Part shown: piece after piece, positions 17,875 through 26,589 of the stretch
Position numbering within the stretch: position 1 is the first letter of the stretch
How the letters are laid out: every line of letters starts with the position of its first letter
Source: Roseomonas genomospecies 6
GTDB lineage: Bacteria > Pseudomonadota > Alphaproteobacteria > Azospirillales > Azospirillaceae
Reading direction: 5' to 3'
DNA: 64,000 nt
NCBI RefSeq assembly: GCF_008365375.1
Contig: NZ_QOKW01000001.1
Span: 186,001-250,000 of the forward strand
The notes under the pieces: generated by a model
What the model was told of the DNA's origin: nothing
Seen by the model: only the letters and a program-made list of their open reading frames with translations
Databases searched by the model: none
Position numbers and translations under genes: made by a program

Positions 17875-18819
17875 CTACAGGTCCCCGTCCTCCAGCAGGA
17901 GCCGGCGGTGGATGGCGGAGGCGGCGATCGCGGCCTGTCCCATGGCGACCGAGATCTGGTTCAGCCCTTCCACGATGTCGCCGGCGGCGTAGAGTCCCTC
18001 GATCCCCGTCTGCTGGTGCCCGTCGGTGACCAGCCGCCCGTCCGGCCCGATGCGCACCCCCAGCCCCTTCACCGGCTCCGTGCGGGGATGGCAGCCCAGG
18101 GCGGAGTAGAGCGTGTCGAAGGTCAGTCGCTCGCCCGACGCCGTGGTCAGGGCGGCGATCCGCCCGGATTCGGTGTGGACCTCCACCACCGGGTCCTCCA
18201 CCGCGCGGATGCCGGCGTCGGCCATGCGGCGCTCCTCCGCCTCCTCCAGCTTCATCGGCTCGCCCAGGGTCAGAAGGGTGATGTCGCGGGACCATGTGCG
18301 CAGGAACAGCGCCTCCCCCAGCGCGCCGGTGCCATGGCCGATGACTCCGATGCGGTGGCCGGTCACCTCGAACCCGTCGCAGACCGGGCAATGGCGGATC
18401 AGCCCCCGCTGCACGGCTTGATAGAGGTTGGGAAGTTGCGGTTCCCGGTCGATCACGCCGGTCGCGGCCAACACGGTGCGGGCGCGGAACTCCCGCCCAT
18501 CGTCCGTCCGCACGCGGTATCCCCCCTCGGTCCGCTCCACCGACGACACCGTTCCGGGGACGATCCGGGTGCCGTAACGCTCCGCCTGGGCACGCATGCG
18601 GGCCAGCAGGTCGTCGCCGGTCACCCCGTCCGGGAAACCGGCGTGATTGTGGGACAGGGGTATCCAGGATGCCCGGCTTTTCCCAGCATCCACCACCACG
18701 AATCGGCGCCGGAAGCGCGCCAGATAGATGGCCGCGGTCAGCCCCGCGGGACCACCGCCGACGATCAGGGTGTCCAGGGGTTGAAGAGCGTCGCCCTGCG
18801 GTTCGGGTGCGTCGGTCAT
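17875..18819 (-). CDS. thioredoxin-reductase-like FAD oxidoreductase
   Basis: 314-aa class II pyridine nucleotide-disulfide oxidoreductase. FAD-binding GGGPAGL at about residues 21-27, redox-active CPVC (HCPVCDGFE), NAD(P)-binding GHGTGALG, and the C-terminal FAD motif [14 protein letters not shown]. Both cysteines are present. Compared with true TrxB the CATC motif is CPVC, and no trx gene is adjacent. It may serve a different thiol partner or act as a ferredoxin/thioredoxin reductase-like enzyme. Divergent from the Hpt gene by about 150 bases. Confidence 0.87.
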   Translation of the reverse strand: MTDAPEPQGDALQPLDTLIVGGGPAGLTAAIYLARFRRRFVVVDAGKSRASWIPLSHNHAGFPDGVTGDDLLARMRAQAERYGTRIVPGTVSSVERTEGGYRVRTDDGREFRARTVLAATGVIDREPQLPNLYQAVQRGLIRHCPVCDGFEVTGHRIGVIGHGTGALGEALFLRTWSRDITLLTLGEPMKLEEAEERRMADAGIRAVEDPVVEVHTESGRIAALTTASGERLTFDTLYSALGCHPRTEPVKGLGVRIGPDGRLVTDGHQQTGIEGLYAAGDIVEGLNQISVAMGQAAIAASAIHRRLLLEDGDL

Positions 18820-18969
18820 CGGTCGGGCGTTCCACGCGTCTTTGACGGAGTTGGAGGAACAGACGGCGCGCCACCCGGTTCCGTCGCCGGATGTTGCGGC
18901 GCCGAAGCGTCCATTCGTCGCGCCCTACGATGATTGACCGGGTTGAATTACCATACGCACAGTACGGCC

Positions 18970-19410
18970 ATGCCGTGTCCTGCCGGGAGCCGTGCCGTGC
19001 CCCAGCCCCAGTTGCAGCCCCAGTTCAAGCCTCTGGCCAACCGTGCCGAGCCGCGTCCGCCCGAATCCGTTCTTTTCGACCGGGACATCCTCGACGTGGA
19101 GCCGATGCTGCGCAATTTCGGCGGCTTCGGCCCCACCGTCTCCATGCTCTACGCCCTGTTCCTGGAGAACGCCGACGAGTTGTCCCGGCGTCTGAAGGAG
19201 CGTCTGGCCGCCGGGGACCTGGACGGCGCGCGGATGGCCGCCCATTCGGCGGCGGGGGCTGCCCGCACCGCCGGGGCCGGGCGGGTCGCCGGTCTCTTCG
19301 CCTCGGTGGAGGAGGCGGCGTTGCGCGGCGACATGGCGGTGGCGCGCCGGGACGCCGCGGCGCTGGACCGCGCGCTCGCGGACGTGAAAATTCTCATCGC
19401 ACGCATTTGA
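18970..19410 (+). CDS. Hpt-domain phosphotransfer protein
   Basis: About 146 aa with a single histidine phosphotransfer domain. The likely phosphoryl His lies in RMAAHSAAGAARTAGAGRVAG, followed by LFASVEEAALRGD. The Lys normally four residues from the His (HxxKG) is Ala here. The N-terminus is Pro/Gln-rich. The start is uncertain: ATG at 18970 has weak SD, while GTG at 18997 has GGGAG seven bases upstream. The neighbour 61 bases downstream is a single-domain response regulator, so the pair probably forms a phosphorelay module. No histidine kinase is adjacent. Confidence 0.7.
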   Translation: MPCPAGSRAVPQPQLQPQFKPLANRAEPRPPESVLFDRDILDVEPMLRNFGGFGPTVSMLYALFLENADELSRRLKERLAAGDLDGARMAAHSAAGAARTAGAGRVAGLFASVEEAALRGDMAVARRDAAALDRALADVKILIARI

Positions 19411-19471
19411 GTTTTCTTCGCACTGATATACCATGCTGAGGTAATCCAATTGGCGAAGCGCGGGAGTGGCC

Positions 19472-19843
19472 GTGTCGCTCGGTTCCTGCACGGTGATGGT
19501 CGTCGAGGACGAGGTGGTGACCCGCAGCGCATCGGTGCGCCTGCTGCGGCAACTCGGCGTCGGCACGGTGATCGAGGCCGCCGACGGGGCGGAGGCGCTG
19601 GCCCGCTGCGACCGGGTCGATTTCGACGCGATCTTCTGCGACGTGGACATGGCGCCGATGGGCGGCCTCGCCTTTCTGGAGGCGCTGGGCGGGCGGGCGC
19701 CGGTCATCATGCTGACCAAGCACGACGGATCGGACGTGGTGCTGTCGGCCCTGCGGTCCGGGGCCACCGGCTATCTGGTGAAGCCGCTGACGCCGTTCGG
19801 CCTGCGCGAGAAGTTGGAAAAAGCGCTGTCCGCCAAAGATTAG
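19472..19843 (+). CDS. single-domain response regulator (receiver)
   Basis: 123-aa stand-alone receiver domain. Acidic pocket V-V-E-D-E at about 10-14, phospho-acceptor Asp57 in IFCDVDM, switch Thr in IMLTKHD, and Lys in YLVKPLTPF. All key residues are present. Start: GTG at 19472 with GGGAG five bases upstream; another in-frame GTG is at 19466. No output domain, so it probably shuttles phosphate or binds a partner. The preceding Hpt gene is the natural cognate. Confidence 0.85.
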   Translation: MSLGSCTVMVVEDEVVTRSASVRLLRQLGVGTVIEAADGAEALARCDRVDFDAIFCDVDMAPMGGLAFLEALGGRAPVIMLTKHDGSDVVLSALRSGATGYLVKPLTPFGLREKLEKALSAKD

Positions 19844-19941
19844 AACCTTGACCGCGACATTATACTTTTCGTAACCACGGCGGAATTACCCTGTACACGG
19901 TGCTTGACGGCACCCTTGTGCGGACCGCCGGGAGTTTCCGC

Positions 19942-20322
19942 ATGCCGATGAACGTTCTGGAAGTGGCGATCTACGCCATGGTGCTCACCGCGTCGCAGCC
20001 GCGCCCCTATGAATGCGTGGCGGTGCAGCCGGAGGGGGTGAATTGCACGAACGGCCTCGCCGTGGCGTCCGAGTCGCCGAACGGAGTGATGGCCTTCAAC
20101 ACCGGCGTGCAGGTTCTCAAGGACAACCAGGGCCGCGTGCGGCTGAGCAACGGGATCACCACCCATTTCGATTCCTCGGCCTGGGTGGCTTTCAAGAATC
20201 CCTCCGGCCAGACCATGGTCAGCGTGCGCAAGACCGGGCCGTTCCGCTTCAAGTTCTCCAACGGTTTCCTGTGCGAGATGATCGGGCAGGAGCAGGACTT
20301 GGCCCGCTGCTTCAAGCCCTGA
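19942..20322 (+). CDS. hypothetical protein
   Basis: 126-aa protein of no recognised family. It starts MPMNVLEVAIYAMVLTAS, a short hydrophobic segment, then a compact beta-rich region: YECVAVQPEGVNCTNGLAVASE, VRLSNGITTHFDSSAWVAF and VSVRKTGPFRFKFSNGFLCEMIGQEQDLARCF. Four cysteines could make two disulfides, but the hydrophobic start is a weak signal peptide. GGGAG is seven bases before the ATG at 19942. Convergent with the next gene, 7 bases apart. Confidence 0.65.
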   Translation: MPMNVLEVAIYAMVLTASQPRPYECVAVQPEGVNCTNGLAVASESPNGVMAFNTGVQVLKDNQGRVRLSNGITTHFDSSAWVAFKNPSGQTMVSVRKTGPFRFKFSNGFLCEMIGQEQDLARCFKP

Positions 20323-20329
20323 GGCCCCG

Positions 20330-21277
20330 TTACGCCAGCCTTTCCCGCCCGTGCGGCGCGTCCAGATCCAGCGCCGGCCCCTTCGGCACGATGCCCGTCG
20401 GGTTGATCATGGTGTGGCTGGCGTAATAGTGCCGCTTGATGTGGTGGAAATCGACCGTCTCCGCCACGCCGGGAACCTGATAGAGGTCCCGCAGATAGCC
20501 GGACAGGTTCGGATAGTCGGCGATTCGGCGCAGGTTGCACTTGAAGTGGCCGACATAGACGGCGTCGAAGCGCACCAGAGTGGTGAACAGGCGCCAATCG
20601 GCCTCGGTTGGCTTGTCCCCAAGCAGATAGCGTTGCCCGGCCAGCCGCTCATCCAACTCGTCCAGCGCCGCGAAGAGGGCGTCGAACGCCTGCTCGTATT
20701 TCTCCTGGCTGGTCGCGAAACCGGCCTTGTAGACCCCGTTGTTGACGCGGTCGTAGACGAAGGCGTTGATTCGGTCGATCTCCTCCGCCAGTTCCGCCGG
20801 GTAGAAATCCAGCGAGGCGTCGCCGATGGCGTCGAACTCCCGGTTCAGCATGCGGATGATCTCCGCGGACTCGTTGTTCACGATGGTCCCGGTCTTCCGG
20901 TCCCACAGGACCGGGACGGTGACACGGCCCGTGTAGGCGGGATCGGCCTTGGTGTAGACCTCGTACAGGCGCGTGGAGCCGGTGACCGGATCGGGTTCGG
21001 GGAAGGTCCAGCCCTCCTCCCGCATCAGGGGATCGACCACCGTGACTCCGATGGCGTCCTCAAGCCCCTTCAGCTTGCGGACGATCAGGGTGCGGTGCGC
21101 CCAGGGGCAGGCCAGCGACACGAACAGGTGGTAGCGTCCGGCCTCCGGCTGGAAGGGGGTGGAACCGTCGGCCTTCACCCAATTCCGGAACCGGGTTTCC
21201 GGACGGACGAAAGCACCGCCGGTGTTCTTGGTGTCGTACCACTGGTCCTGCCAGCGGCCGTCGATCAGCAGACCCAT
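20330..21277 (-). CDS. glutathionyl-hydroquinone reductase (YqjG/ECM4 family)
   Basis: 315-aa xi-class glutathione S-transferase. Catalytic Cys in SLACPWAHRTLIVRKLKGLEDAIGV, the family hallmark that differs from GST Tyr/Ser types. Other family landmarks are VPVLWDRKTGTIVNNESAEI and RFDAVYVGHFKCNLRRI. Enzymes of this family reduce glutathionyl-hydroquinones back to hydroquinones. The ATG at 21277 follows GGGGAG. It lies 92 bases downstream of wrbA on the same strand, which would supply the hydroquinone. This pairing is the main functional clue. Confidence 0.92.
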   Translation of the reverse strand: MGLLIDGRWQDQWYDTKNTGGAFVRPETRFRNWVKADGSTPFQPEAGRYHLFVSLACPWAHRTLIVRKLKGLEDAIGVTVVDPLMREEGWTFPEPDPVTGSTRLYEVYTKADPAYTGRVTVPVLWDRKTGTIVNNESAEIIRMLNREFDAIGDASLDFYPAELAEEIDRINAFVYDRVNNGVYKAGFATSQEKYEQAFDALFAALDELDERLAGQRYLLGDKPTEADWRLFTTLVRFDAVYVGHFKCNLRRIADYPNLSGYLRDLYQVPGVAETVDFHHIKRHYYASHTMINPTGIVPKGPALDLDAPHGRERLA

Positions 21278-21369
21278 ATCCTGAACTCCCCTCTTACCGC
21301 TGCCCTCTTCCCGGCGCCCTCTCCCGCCCGGACGGCGGGAGAGGAGCGCGTCACCGTCAACCGTGCAGC

Positions 21370-21972
21370 TTAGCCATGCAGCTTCTTGGCGATCTCCGCG
21401 ACGTGCCGCCCCTGGTAGCGGGCGCCGTCCAGTTCCACGGCGCTCGGCTGACGGGAGCCGTCGCCGCCCGCGATGGTGCTGGCGCCGTAGGGGCTGTTGC
21501 CCATCACCTCGTCCACGCCCGATTGGCCCTGGAAGCTGTAGGGCAGCCCGACGATCACCATGCCGTGGTGCAGAAGCACGATGTGGGTGCTGAGGATGGT
21601 ACTCTCCTGCCCGCCATGCTGCGTCCCGGACGAGGTGAAGGCGGCGCCCACCTTGCCGACCAGGGCGCCCTTCACCCACAGGCCACCCGTCTGATCGAGG
21701 AAGTTCTTCATCTGGCCCGGCATGTTGCCGTAGCGGGTCGGCACGCCCAGGATGATGGCGTCGTATTCGGCGAGTTCGTTCGGCTGGGCGATGGGGATGT
21801 GCGGCTCTTCCTTGAAGTTCCCCTTCTTCCGAACCTCTTCCGGGACCAGCTCCGGCACGCGCTTGACCGTCACCTCGGTGCCCGGAACGGAGCGCGCGCC
21901 CTCCGCCATCGCCTGGGCCATGGTGGAGATGTGACCGTAGCTGCTGTAGTAGAGCACCAGGACTTTCGCCAT
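21370..21972 (-). CDS. wrbA: NAD(P)H:quinone oxidoreductase, WrbA type IV
   Basis: 200-aa flavodoxin-like FMN enzyme that performs two-electron reduction of quinones, avoiding semiquinone radicals. Features: FMN phosphate loop YYSSYGHI at 9-16, [29 protein letters not shown], and [18 protein letters not shown]. Full family length. The ATG at 21970-21972 starts [10 protein letters not shown]. It is divergent from a LysR regulator whose 10-bp-arm operator lies between them, and upstream of the glutathionyl-hydroquinone reductase gene. Confidence 0.95.
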   Translation of the reverse strand: MAKVLVLYYSSYGHISTMAQAMAEGARSVPGTEVTVKRVPELVPEEVRKKGNFKEEPHIPIAQPNELAEYDAIILGVPTRYGNMPGQMKNFLDQTGGLWVKGALVGKVGAAFTSSGTQHGGQESTILSTHIVLLHHGMVIVGLPYSFQGQSGVDEVMGNSPYGASTIAGGDGSRQPSAVELDGARYQGRHVAEIAKKLHG

Positions 21973-22075
21973 GTCTCGACTCCCCTCGCTGTGGTTGTGG
22001 CCGCGCCCCCGATGGCGTCGGTGTCCCACTGAGATAGCGCGTTGCCGCGCGCCAGCAAATCCAGGGCGCTGGAAC

Positions 22076-22104
22076 TTCATTGTTCCCGGGTGTAGAACAA
22101 TGAA
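22076..22104. promoter_or_regulatory. perfect 10-bp inverted repeat, likely LysR operator
   Basis: TTCATTGTTC (22076-22085) and GAACAATGAA (22095-22104) are exact reverse complements with nine bases between. It contains a T-N11-A-type LysR core. It ends on the base before the lysR ATG and lies about 100 bases upstream of wrbA. Confidence 0.75.
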
Positions 22105-23043
22105 ATGGATCGCCTCGACGATATGATGGCCTTTATCAAGGTCGTGGACACCAAGAGCTTCACCAGCGCGGCGGAGCGCCTGAACCTGTCCAAGTCCGTG
22201 GTTTCCCGCCGCATCGCGGAGCTGGAGAACCGGCTGGGCGCTCGGCTGCTGAACCGAACCACGCGCAAGCTGAGCCTGACCGAGGTCGGGCAGGCCTATT
22301 ACGAGCGCTGCACCCGGATCATCGCGGACCTGGAGGAGGCGGAGCAGGCCGTCGCCGATCTGCACGCGGCCCCGCGCGGGCGGCTGAAGGTCAACGCTCC
22401 GGTCTCCTTCGGGCTGCTGCATCTGGCGAAGGCGGTGGCGGAGTTCCTGGAACGCTACCCGTCCATCGAGATCGAGATGGACCTGAACGACCGCTACGTG
22501 GACCTGATCGACGAGGGCTACGATCTGGCGGTGCGCATCGGGCGGCTGCGCGACAGCTCGCTGATCGCCAAGCGGCTGGCGCCGAACCGTCAGGTGGTCT
22601 GCGCCAGCCCCGCCTATCTGGAGAAGCACGGAACGCCCCGGACTCCGGATGAGCTGTCCAACCACAACTGCCTGATCTACACCAACATTCCGACCGCCGA
22701 GCAGTGGCAGTTCCGCATCGGGGAGGCCATGCGGTCGGTCCGCGTCTCCGGCTCGCTGCGCACCAACAACGGCGACCTGCTGCGCGAGGCCGCCATTGCG
22801 GGCGTCGGCATCATCGTGCTGCCCACCTTCCTGTGCGGGGAGGCGCTGTCGAAGGGGCAGCTCCAGTGCCTGCTGTTGGACTATTACACGGGAGAATCGA
22901 ACGTTTTCGCGGTCTATCCGCAGAACCGGCACCTGTCCCCGAAGGTCCGCGTCTTCGTGGATTTCCTGGCCGAGCGTTTCGGCCCGCGCCCCTATTGGGA
23001 CTGCGCCCTTCTGAGCCTGAAGCCGTTCAAGACGGAGGCGTGA
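22105..23043 (+). CDS. LysR family regulator of the wrbA/hydroquinone reductase operon
   Basis: 312-aa LTTR of the CrgA-like group. Winged [52 protein letters not shown], then a periplasmic-binding-protein-like effector domain ([17 protein letters not shown] onward, LVVGxxx-like [20 protein letters not shown]). The ATG comes straight after the inverted repeat with no SD, so the mRNA may be leaderless, or the next Met (22123) is used. Divergent placement from wrbA strongly suggests it controls wrbA and yqjG-like genes; the ligand may be a quinone (inference). Its 3' end overlaps the convergent methyltransferase by 17 bases. Confidence 0.9.
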   Translation: MDRLDDMMAFIKVVDTKSFTSAAERLNLSKSVVSRRIAELENRLGARLLNRTTRKLSLTEVGQAYYERCTRIIADLEEAEQAVADLHAAPRGRLKVNAPVSFGLLHLAKAVAEFLERYPSIEIEMDLNDRYVDLIDEGYDLAVRIGRLRDSSLIAKRLAPNRQVVCASPAYLEKHGTPRTPDELSNHNCLIYTNIPTAEQWQFRIGEAMRSVRVSGSLRTNNGDLLREAAIAGVGIIVLPTFLCGEALSKGQLQCLLLDYYTGESNVFAVYPQNRHLSPKVRVFVDFLAERFGPRPYWDCALLSLKPFKTEA

Positions 23044-24421
23044 CGGGCTTCTCCAGAATGAAGAGCAGGCCCGGCACGCCCACGCCCTTCTCCCGGCGAG
23101 GAGAGCAGGGTTCCAAAAGCAACACCTCCAGCCCGGCCGCCGCCGCCGTCGCACGCAGATAGGACTCGGCGTGGGCATAGCGCCGCGACGGGCCGAGCGC
23201 GTAGCCGCCGCCCGCCGCCTCGCCGTCCAGCCGCTCCACCGTCGCGGCGAACCGCCCGCCCGGCCGCAGGGCGCTCGCGGCCCCCTCGAACAGGGCGGTG
23301 AGGTTGCCGATGTAGACCAGCACGTCCGCGGCGACCAGCAGGTCCCAGGCGCCGGGCGCCGCCGCCACCGCCGCGACCACGTCACCCACCGACAGCGTGT
23401 CGTACAGGTTGCGGGCACGGGCCTTCTCGACCATGCGCGGGGCCAGATCGACCCCGGCGAGATGCACGGCCAGCGGGCGGAACACCTCCCCGGCCAGCCC
23501 CGTCCCGCAGCCGAGGTCCAGCACCCGCAACCCCGACGCCGGACCCAGCCGGTCCATCGCCCCGCGCAGCAGGCCCGGCGCGGAATAGCCCAGCTTGCCC
23601 ACCAGATCCTGGTCGAAGCGGTCGGCGTAGCGATCGAACAGGGCGCGCACATAGGCTGCCGACAATGGGGCCGCCGACAACTCCTCCCCCGCACCGCTTT
23701 CCAGCGCCGCGATCAGCGCCGCGCAGCCGAGCCGCCCGTCCGGGTCCAGCCCGTTGGCGCGGCGCAGCGCCGTCAGGGCCTTCTCCGGCTCCTGCAAGGC
23801 GATCCAGGCCCGCCCGATGGCGGCGTGCAGGTCCGCGTCCTCCGGGTCCCGGCGGGTCAGCGGCTGGAGCCGTTCGACCGCGCCCAGGGCGTCGCCCGTC
23901 TCCACGAGCAGGGCGGCCAGTTCGAGCACGGCCTCCAGGTCGCCGGGGCGCAGGGCCACGGCCTCGTGGTATTCCTCCAGCGCGGCGTCCCGCTGGCCCG
24001 CCGCGGCCAGAGCACGGGCGAGGCCAAGCCGGGCCGCGGCGGAATCCGGACGCTCCGCCACCAGGGTCCGCCCGGCGGCCACCGCCTCGTCCAACCGGCC
24101 CGCGGCCCGCAGCGCCTCGGCCAGGACCGTGCGCCAGGACCACGCGCCGGGGTCCAGCGCCACCGCGCGCCCGCAGGCGGACAGGGATTCGGCTGGTTCC
24201 CCCGTCTCCCGCGCGCTGTCGGCCAGGGCGCCCCAGGCCTCCGCCGACGCCGGGTCGGCGGCGCAGGCGAGACGGAAGGCACGTCTGGCCCCCGCCGCGT
24301 CGGCGGCGTAGAGGCGGTCGTAGCCGGTCTGGAAGAAGATGCCCGGAACGTCTCCGGGTTGGACGAGGGGTTCCGCCCCTTCACGGTCGGCGTAAGCCGT
24401 TGAATCGCGATCCACGATCAC
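23027..24421 (-). CDS. TPR-repeat class I SAM methyltransferase
   Basis: 464-aa protein. Residues 30-240 are about six TPR repeats (e.g. [55 protein letters not shown]). The C-terminal 200 residues are a methyltransferase domain with SAM loop [13 protein letters not shown], motif [13 protein letters not shown] and [14 protein letters not shown]-methyltransferase fusions are widespread in alphaproteobacteria; the substrate is unknown. It overlaps the lysR 3' end by 17 bases. The 496 bases upstream (24422-24917) hold hairpins but no gene. Confidence 0.88.
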   Translation of the reverse strand: MIVDRDSTAYADREGAEPLVQPGDVPGIFFQTGYDRLYAADAAGARRAFRLACAADPASAEAWGALADSARETGEPAESLSACGRAVALDPGAWSWRTVLAEALRAAGRLDEAVAAGRTLVAERPDSAAARLGLARALAAAGQRDAALEEYHEAVALRPGDLEAVLELAALLVETGDALGAVERLQPLTRRDPEDADLHAAIGRAWIALQEPEKALTALRRANGLDPDGRLGCAALIAALESGAGEELSAAPLSAAYVRALFDRYADRFDQDLVGKLGYSAPGLLRGAMDRLGPASGLRVLDLGCGTGLAGEVFRPLAVHLAGVDLAPRMVEKARARNLYDTLSVGDVVAAVAAAPGAWDLLVAADVLVYIGNLTALFEGAASALRPGGRFAATVERLDGEAAGGGYALGPSRRYAHAESYLRATAAAAGLEVLLLEPCSPRREKGVGVPGLLFILEKPVTPPS

Positions 24422-24780
24422 TTCGCTATGGGAAGATGCGCTGCCGCCAACCCCGCCCCGGGACTCCGGGCGACATGAGACGACATCGTCTACTGCACCA
24501 GCTTTGGGGCGCGCGCAAGTGGCTTCCGAAAAAGGTCATGCGCGCCCTAAACGAGCGTCAGACCGTCGCATTAGGCTGAATGGGAGGCCCGGCGCACCCT
24601 ATGCGCAACCCTCCCCTTTCGGTTTTTCAAATCTCTTCGGAATCAGCGCCTTAATGGCCACGGTCATGACATGGAGAGGGCTCCGCCCCCTGCCCTGTGA
24701 CATCGGACGATCGAAAGGCGTGGTATTACCGGGCAGCAAATTGATTGACGCTGTATAAAATTTTTGGAAGTGTGGCTTCG

Positions 24781-24798
24781 GCGCCCGATGGTGGGCGC
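24781..24798. other. stem-loop in leader of transglycosylase gene
   Basis: GCGCCC, six-base loop, GGGCGC. First of several hairpins in the 140 bases ahead of the lytic transglycosylase start. Confidence 0.5.
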
Positions 24799-24818
24799 TG
24801 AACTTCTGGGTAGGAGGC

Positions 24819-24843
24819 GGTCACCGTAAGCGACTCGGTGACC
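24819..24843. other. 8-bp stem-loop in leader of transglycosylase gene
   Basis: GGTCACCG (24819-24826) pairs perfectly with CGGTGACC (24836-24843) over a nine-base loop. About 75 bases before the ATG. A third GC-rich hairpin (24853-24870) follows. Confidence 0.55.
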
Positions 24844-24917
24844 GGTGATGACGGCCCCGCGCGGGGGGCCAAAACGAAGCCGGATGAACACCGGCAACGA
24901 ACGAGGGGACCGAGGAT

Positions 24918-25583
24918 ATGCAGGATCGAACTCAGCGCGTGCGACGCACGCTTGGCGGCTGGATCGCTCTTGCACTGGGATTAGCCGCCGCCCCGATCCT
25001 CGTCGCCAAGCCCGCCGCCGCCCAGGACAGCAGTTGCGTCTCCCACGCCGTCGAGGCGGAGCGCAAGTTCAACATCCCCTCCGGCCTTCTGGTCGCCATC
25101 GCCCTGGTGGAGAGCGGCCAGGACGGCGCCCCGACCCCCTTCGCGATGAGCGTCGAGGGTCGCCCGGTCTACGCCCGCAACGCCAACGACGCCGCCCGGC
25201 ATCTGCGCGACAAGCGCGGTCAGCTTCGGCAGAACGTCTATGTCGGCTGCATGCAGATTTCCCTCGCCACCCACCGCGGCGAGTTCCAGCCGGTGGAGCG
25301 CATCGTCGATCCCCGCGAGAACGTCCACTACGCCGGCCGCCTTCTGCTCCGCCTCCATGGCGAACAGGGAAGCTGGAAGACCGCCGTCGCCCGCTACAAT
25401 GGCGGCTCCACCCGTCAGGCGCAGAACTACATCTGCAAGATCTGGCAGCACCTGAACGAACTCGACGCGAAGAGCGCCAAGCTGCTGGAATCCGCCCGCT
25501 GCGGCGACTCCGAACCCGCCAGCATCGCGCCCAGCACCCGCCGCACCTTCCGCAACGCCCAGCAGGTTGCGTCTCTCGACTGA
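24918..25583 (+). CDS. lytic transglycosylase (SLT domain), secreted
   Basis: 221-aa predicted periplasmic muramidase. A signal peptide of about 35 residues ends at PAAAQ. The SLT domain has the catalytic Glu in ALVESGQDG, GCMQIS, and VARYNGG, the usual three motifs. It resembles VirB1-type peptidoglycan lytic enzymes; no type IV secretion gene is near. A weak GAGGAT precedes the ATG. The leader is rich in stem-loops, see the separate entries. Another transmembrane or secretion partner is not visible. Confidence 0.85.
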   Translation: MQDRTQRVRRTLGGWIALALGLAAAPILVAKPAAAQDSSCVSHAVEAERKFNIPSGLLVAIALVESGQDGAPTPFAMSVEGRPVYARNANDAARHLRDKRGQLRQNVYVGCMQISLATHRGEFQPVERIVDPRENVHYAGRLLLRLHGEQGSWKTAVARYNGGSTRQAQNYICKIWQHLNELDAKSAKLLESARCGDSEPASIAPSTRRTFRNAQQVASLD

Positions 25584-25640
25584 CCAGGGGCGCTCGCAGG
25601 GGATGGCGCCGCCCGCGATGTTGGGCTAAATCCCTGCACC

Positions 25641-26480
25641 ATGAACTACCGTCACATTTTCCACGCCGGCAACCCCGCCGATGTGATGAAGCACGCCGTG
25701 CTGGCGCTGATCCTCGATCACCTGCGCGCCAAGCCGGCGCCCTTCTGCGTGCTCGACGCCCACGCCGGCATCGGGCGCTACGACCTGGACTCCGAACCGG
25801 CGCGCAAGACTCTGGAGTTCCAGGAGGGAATCGGGCGGCTGTTCGGCCGACCGGCGCCGCACCCGGCGCTTCAGCCCTATCTGGACGCGGTGGCCGCCCT
25901 CAACCCCGATGGGCTACTGCGCTGGTATCCGGGATCGCCGCGGCTGGCGCGGGCGCTGCTGCGCGACCATGACCGGCTGCTCCTCAACGAGCTTCACCCC
26001 GACGACTGGCAGACCCTGAAGGCGGAATTCGCCGGGGACCGGCAGGTCTCCACCTATAAATCCGACGCCTATCAGGCGATGAAGGCCCATCTGCCGCCGC
26101 GAGAGAAGCGCGGCCTCGTCCTGATCGACCCGCCCTTCGAGCAGCCGGACGAGTTCGCCCGCATGGCCGAGGGGCTGAAGGCCGCGCACCGGCGCTGGTC
26201 CACCGGCATCTACGCCCTGTGGTACCCGATCAAGGAACGCCCCGCCGTCTGGCGCTTTCAGGAGGCGGTGGAGAACACCGGCATCCGCAAGATCCTGACC
26301 GTCGAGCTGACCTGGCACCCGGAGGACACGCACACGCGGTTGAACGGGTCCGGGCTTCTGATCGTCAACCCGCCTTGGATGCTGGACGACACGCTGCGCG
26401 CCATGCTGCCGGCGCTGCACGCCGCCCTGCCCTCAACCGGGGGCGGCTGGACGGTCGACTGGCTGGTTCCGGAGGCTTAA
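25641..26480 (+). CDS. rlmJ: 23S rRNA A2030 N6-methyltransferase
   Basis: 279-aa SAM-dependent methyltransferase that modifies A2030 of 23S rRNA. Family marks: MNYRHIFHAGNPADVMKHAVL at the start, CVLDAHAGIGRYDL (SAM region), and the N6-methyltransferase catalytic motif DPPF in LVLIDPPFEQPDEF. Length and ends match E. coli RlmJ. The ATG is 57 bases after the transglycosylase stop. The family pairing is strong. Confidence 0.95.
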   Translation: MNYRHIFHAGNPADVMKHAVLALILDHLRAKPAPFCVLDAHAGIGRYDLDSEPARKTLEFQEGIGRLFGRPAPHPALQPYLDAVAALNPDGLLRWYPGSPRLARALLRDHDRLLLNELHPDDWQTLKAEFAGDRQVSTYKSDAYQAMKAHLPPREKRGLVLIDPPFEQPDEFARMAEGLKAAHRRWSTGIYALWYPIKERPAVWRFQEAVENTGIRKILTVELTWHPEDTHTRLNGSGLLIVNPPWMLDDTLRAMLPALHAALPSTGGGWTVDWLVPEA

Positions 26481-26589
26481 AACCGCACATTTCAACGGGA
26501 AAGCGGCAAGCGGTCACAGAGGTTGCCGTTGCACGGGCCTTCCACTCGCCATAGGGTGATTGGGACTAACCCGTTCCGGCAAGGCCACG

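Noticed and set aside
21370..23694. 774-codon minus-strand frame covering wrbA and the lysR region
   Set aside because: Only its last 200 codons are wrbA. The rest is antisense to lysR. The ATG at 21972 is the real start.
24504..24758. 84-codon frame in the 24422-24917 intergene
   Set aside because: No SD, mixed composition with no family, and stem-loops follow. Not called as a gene.
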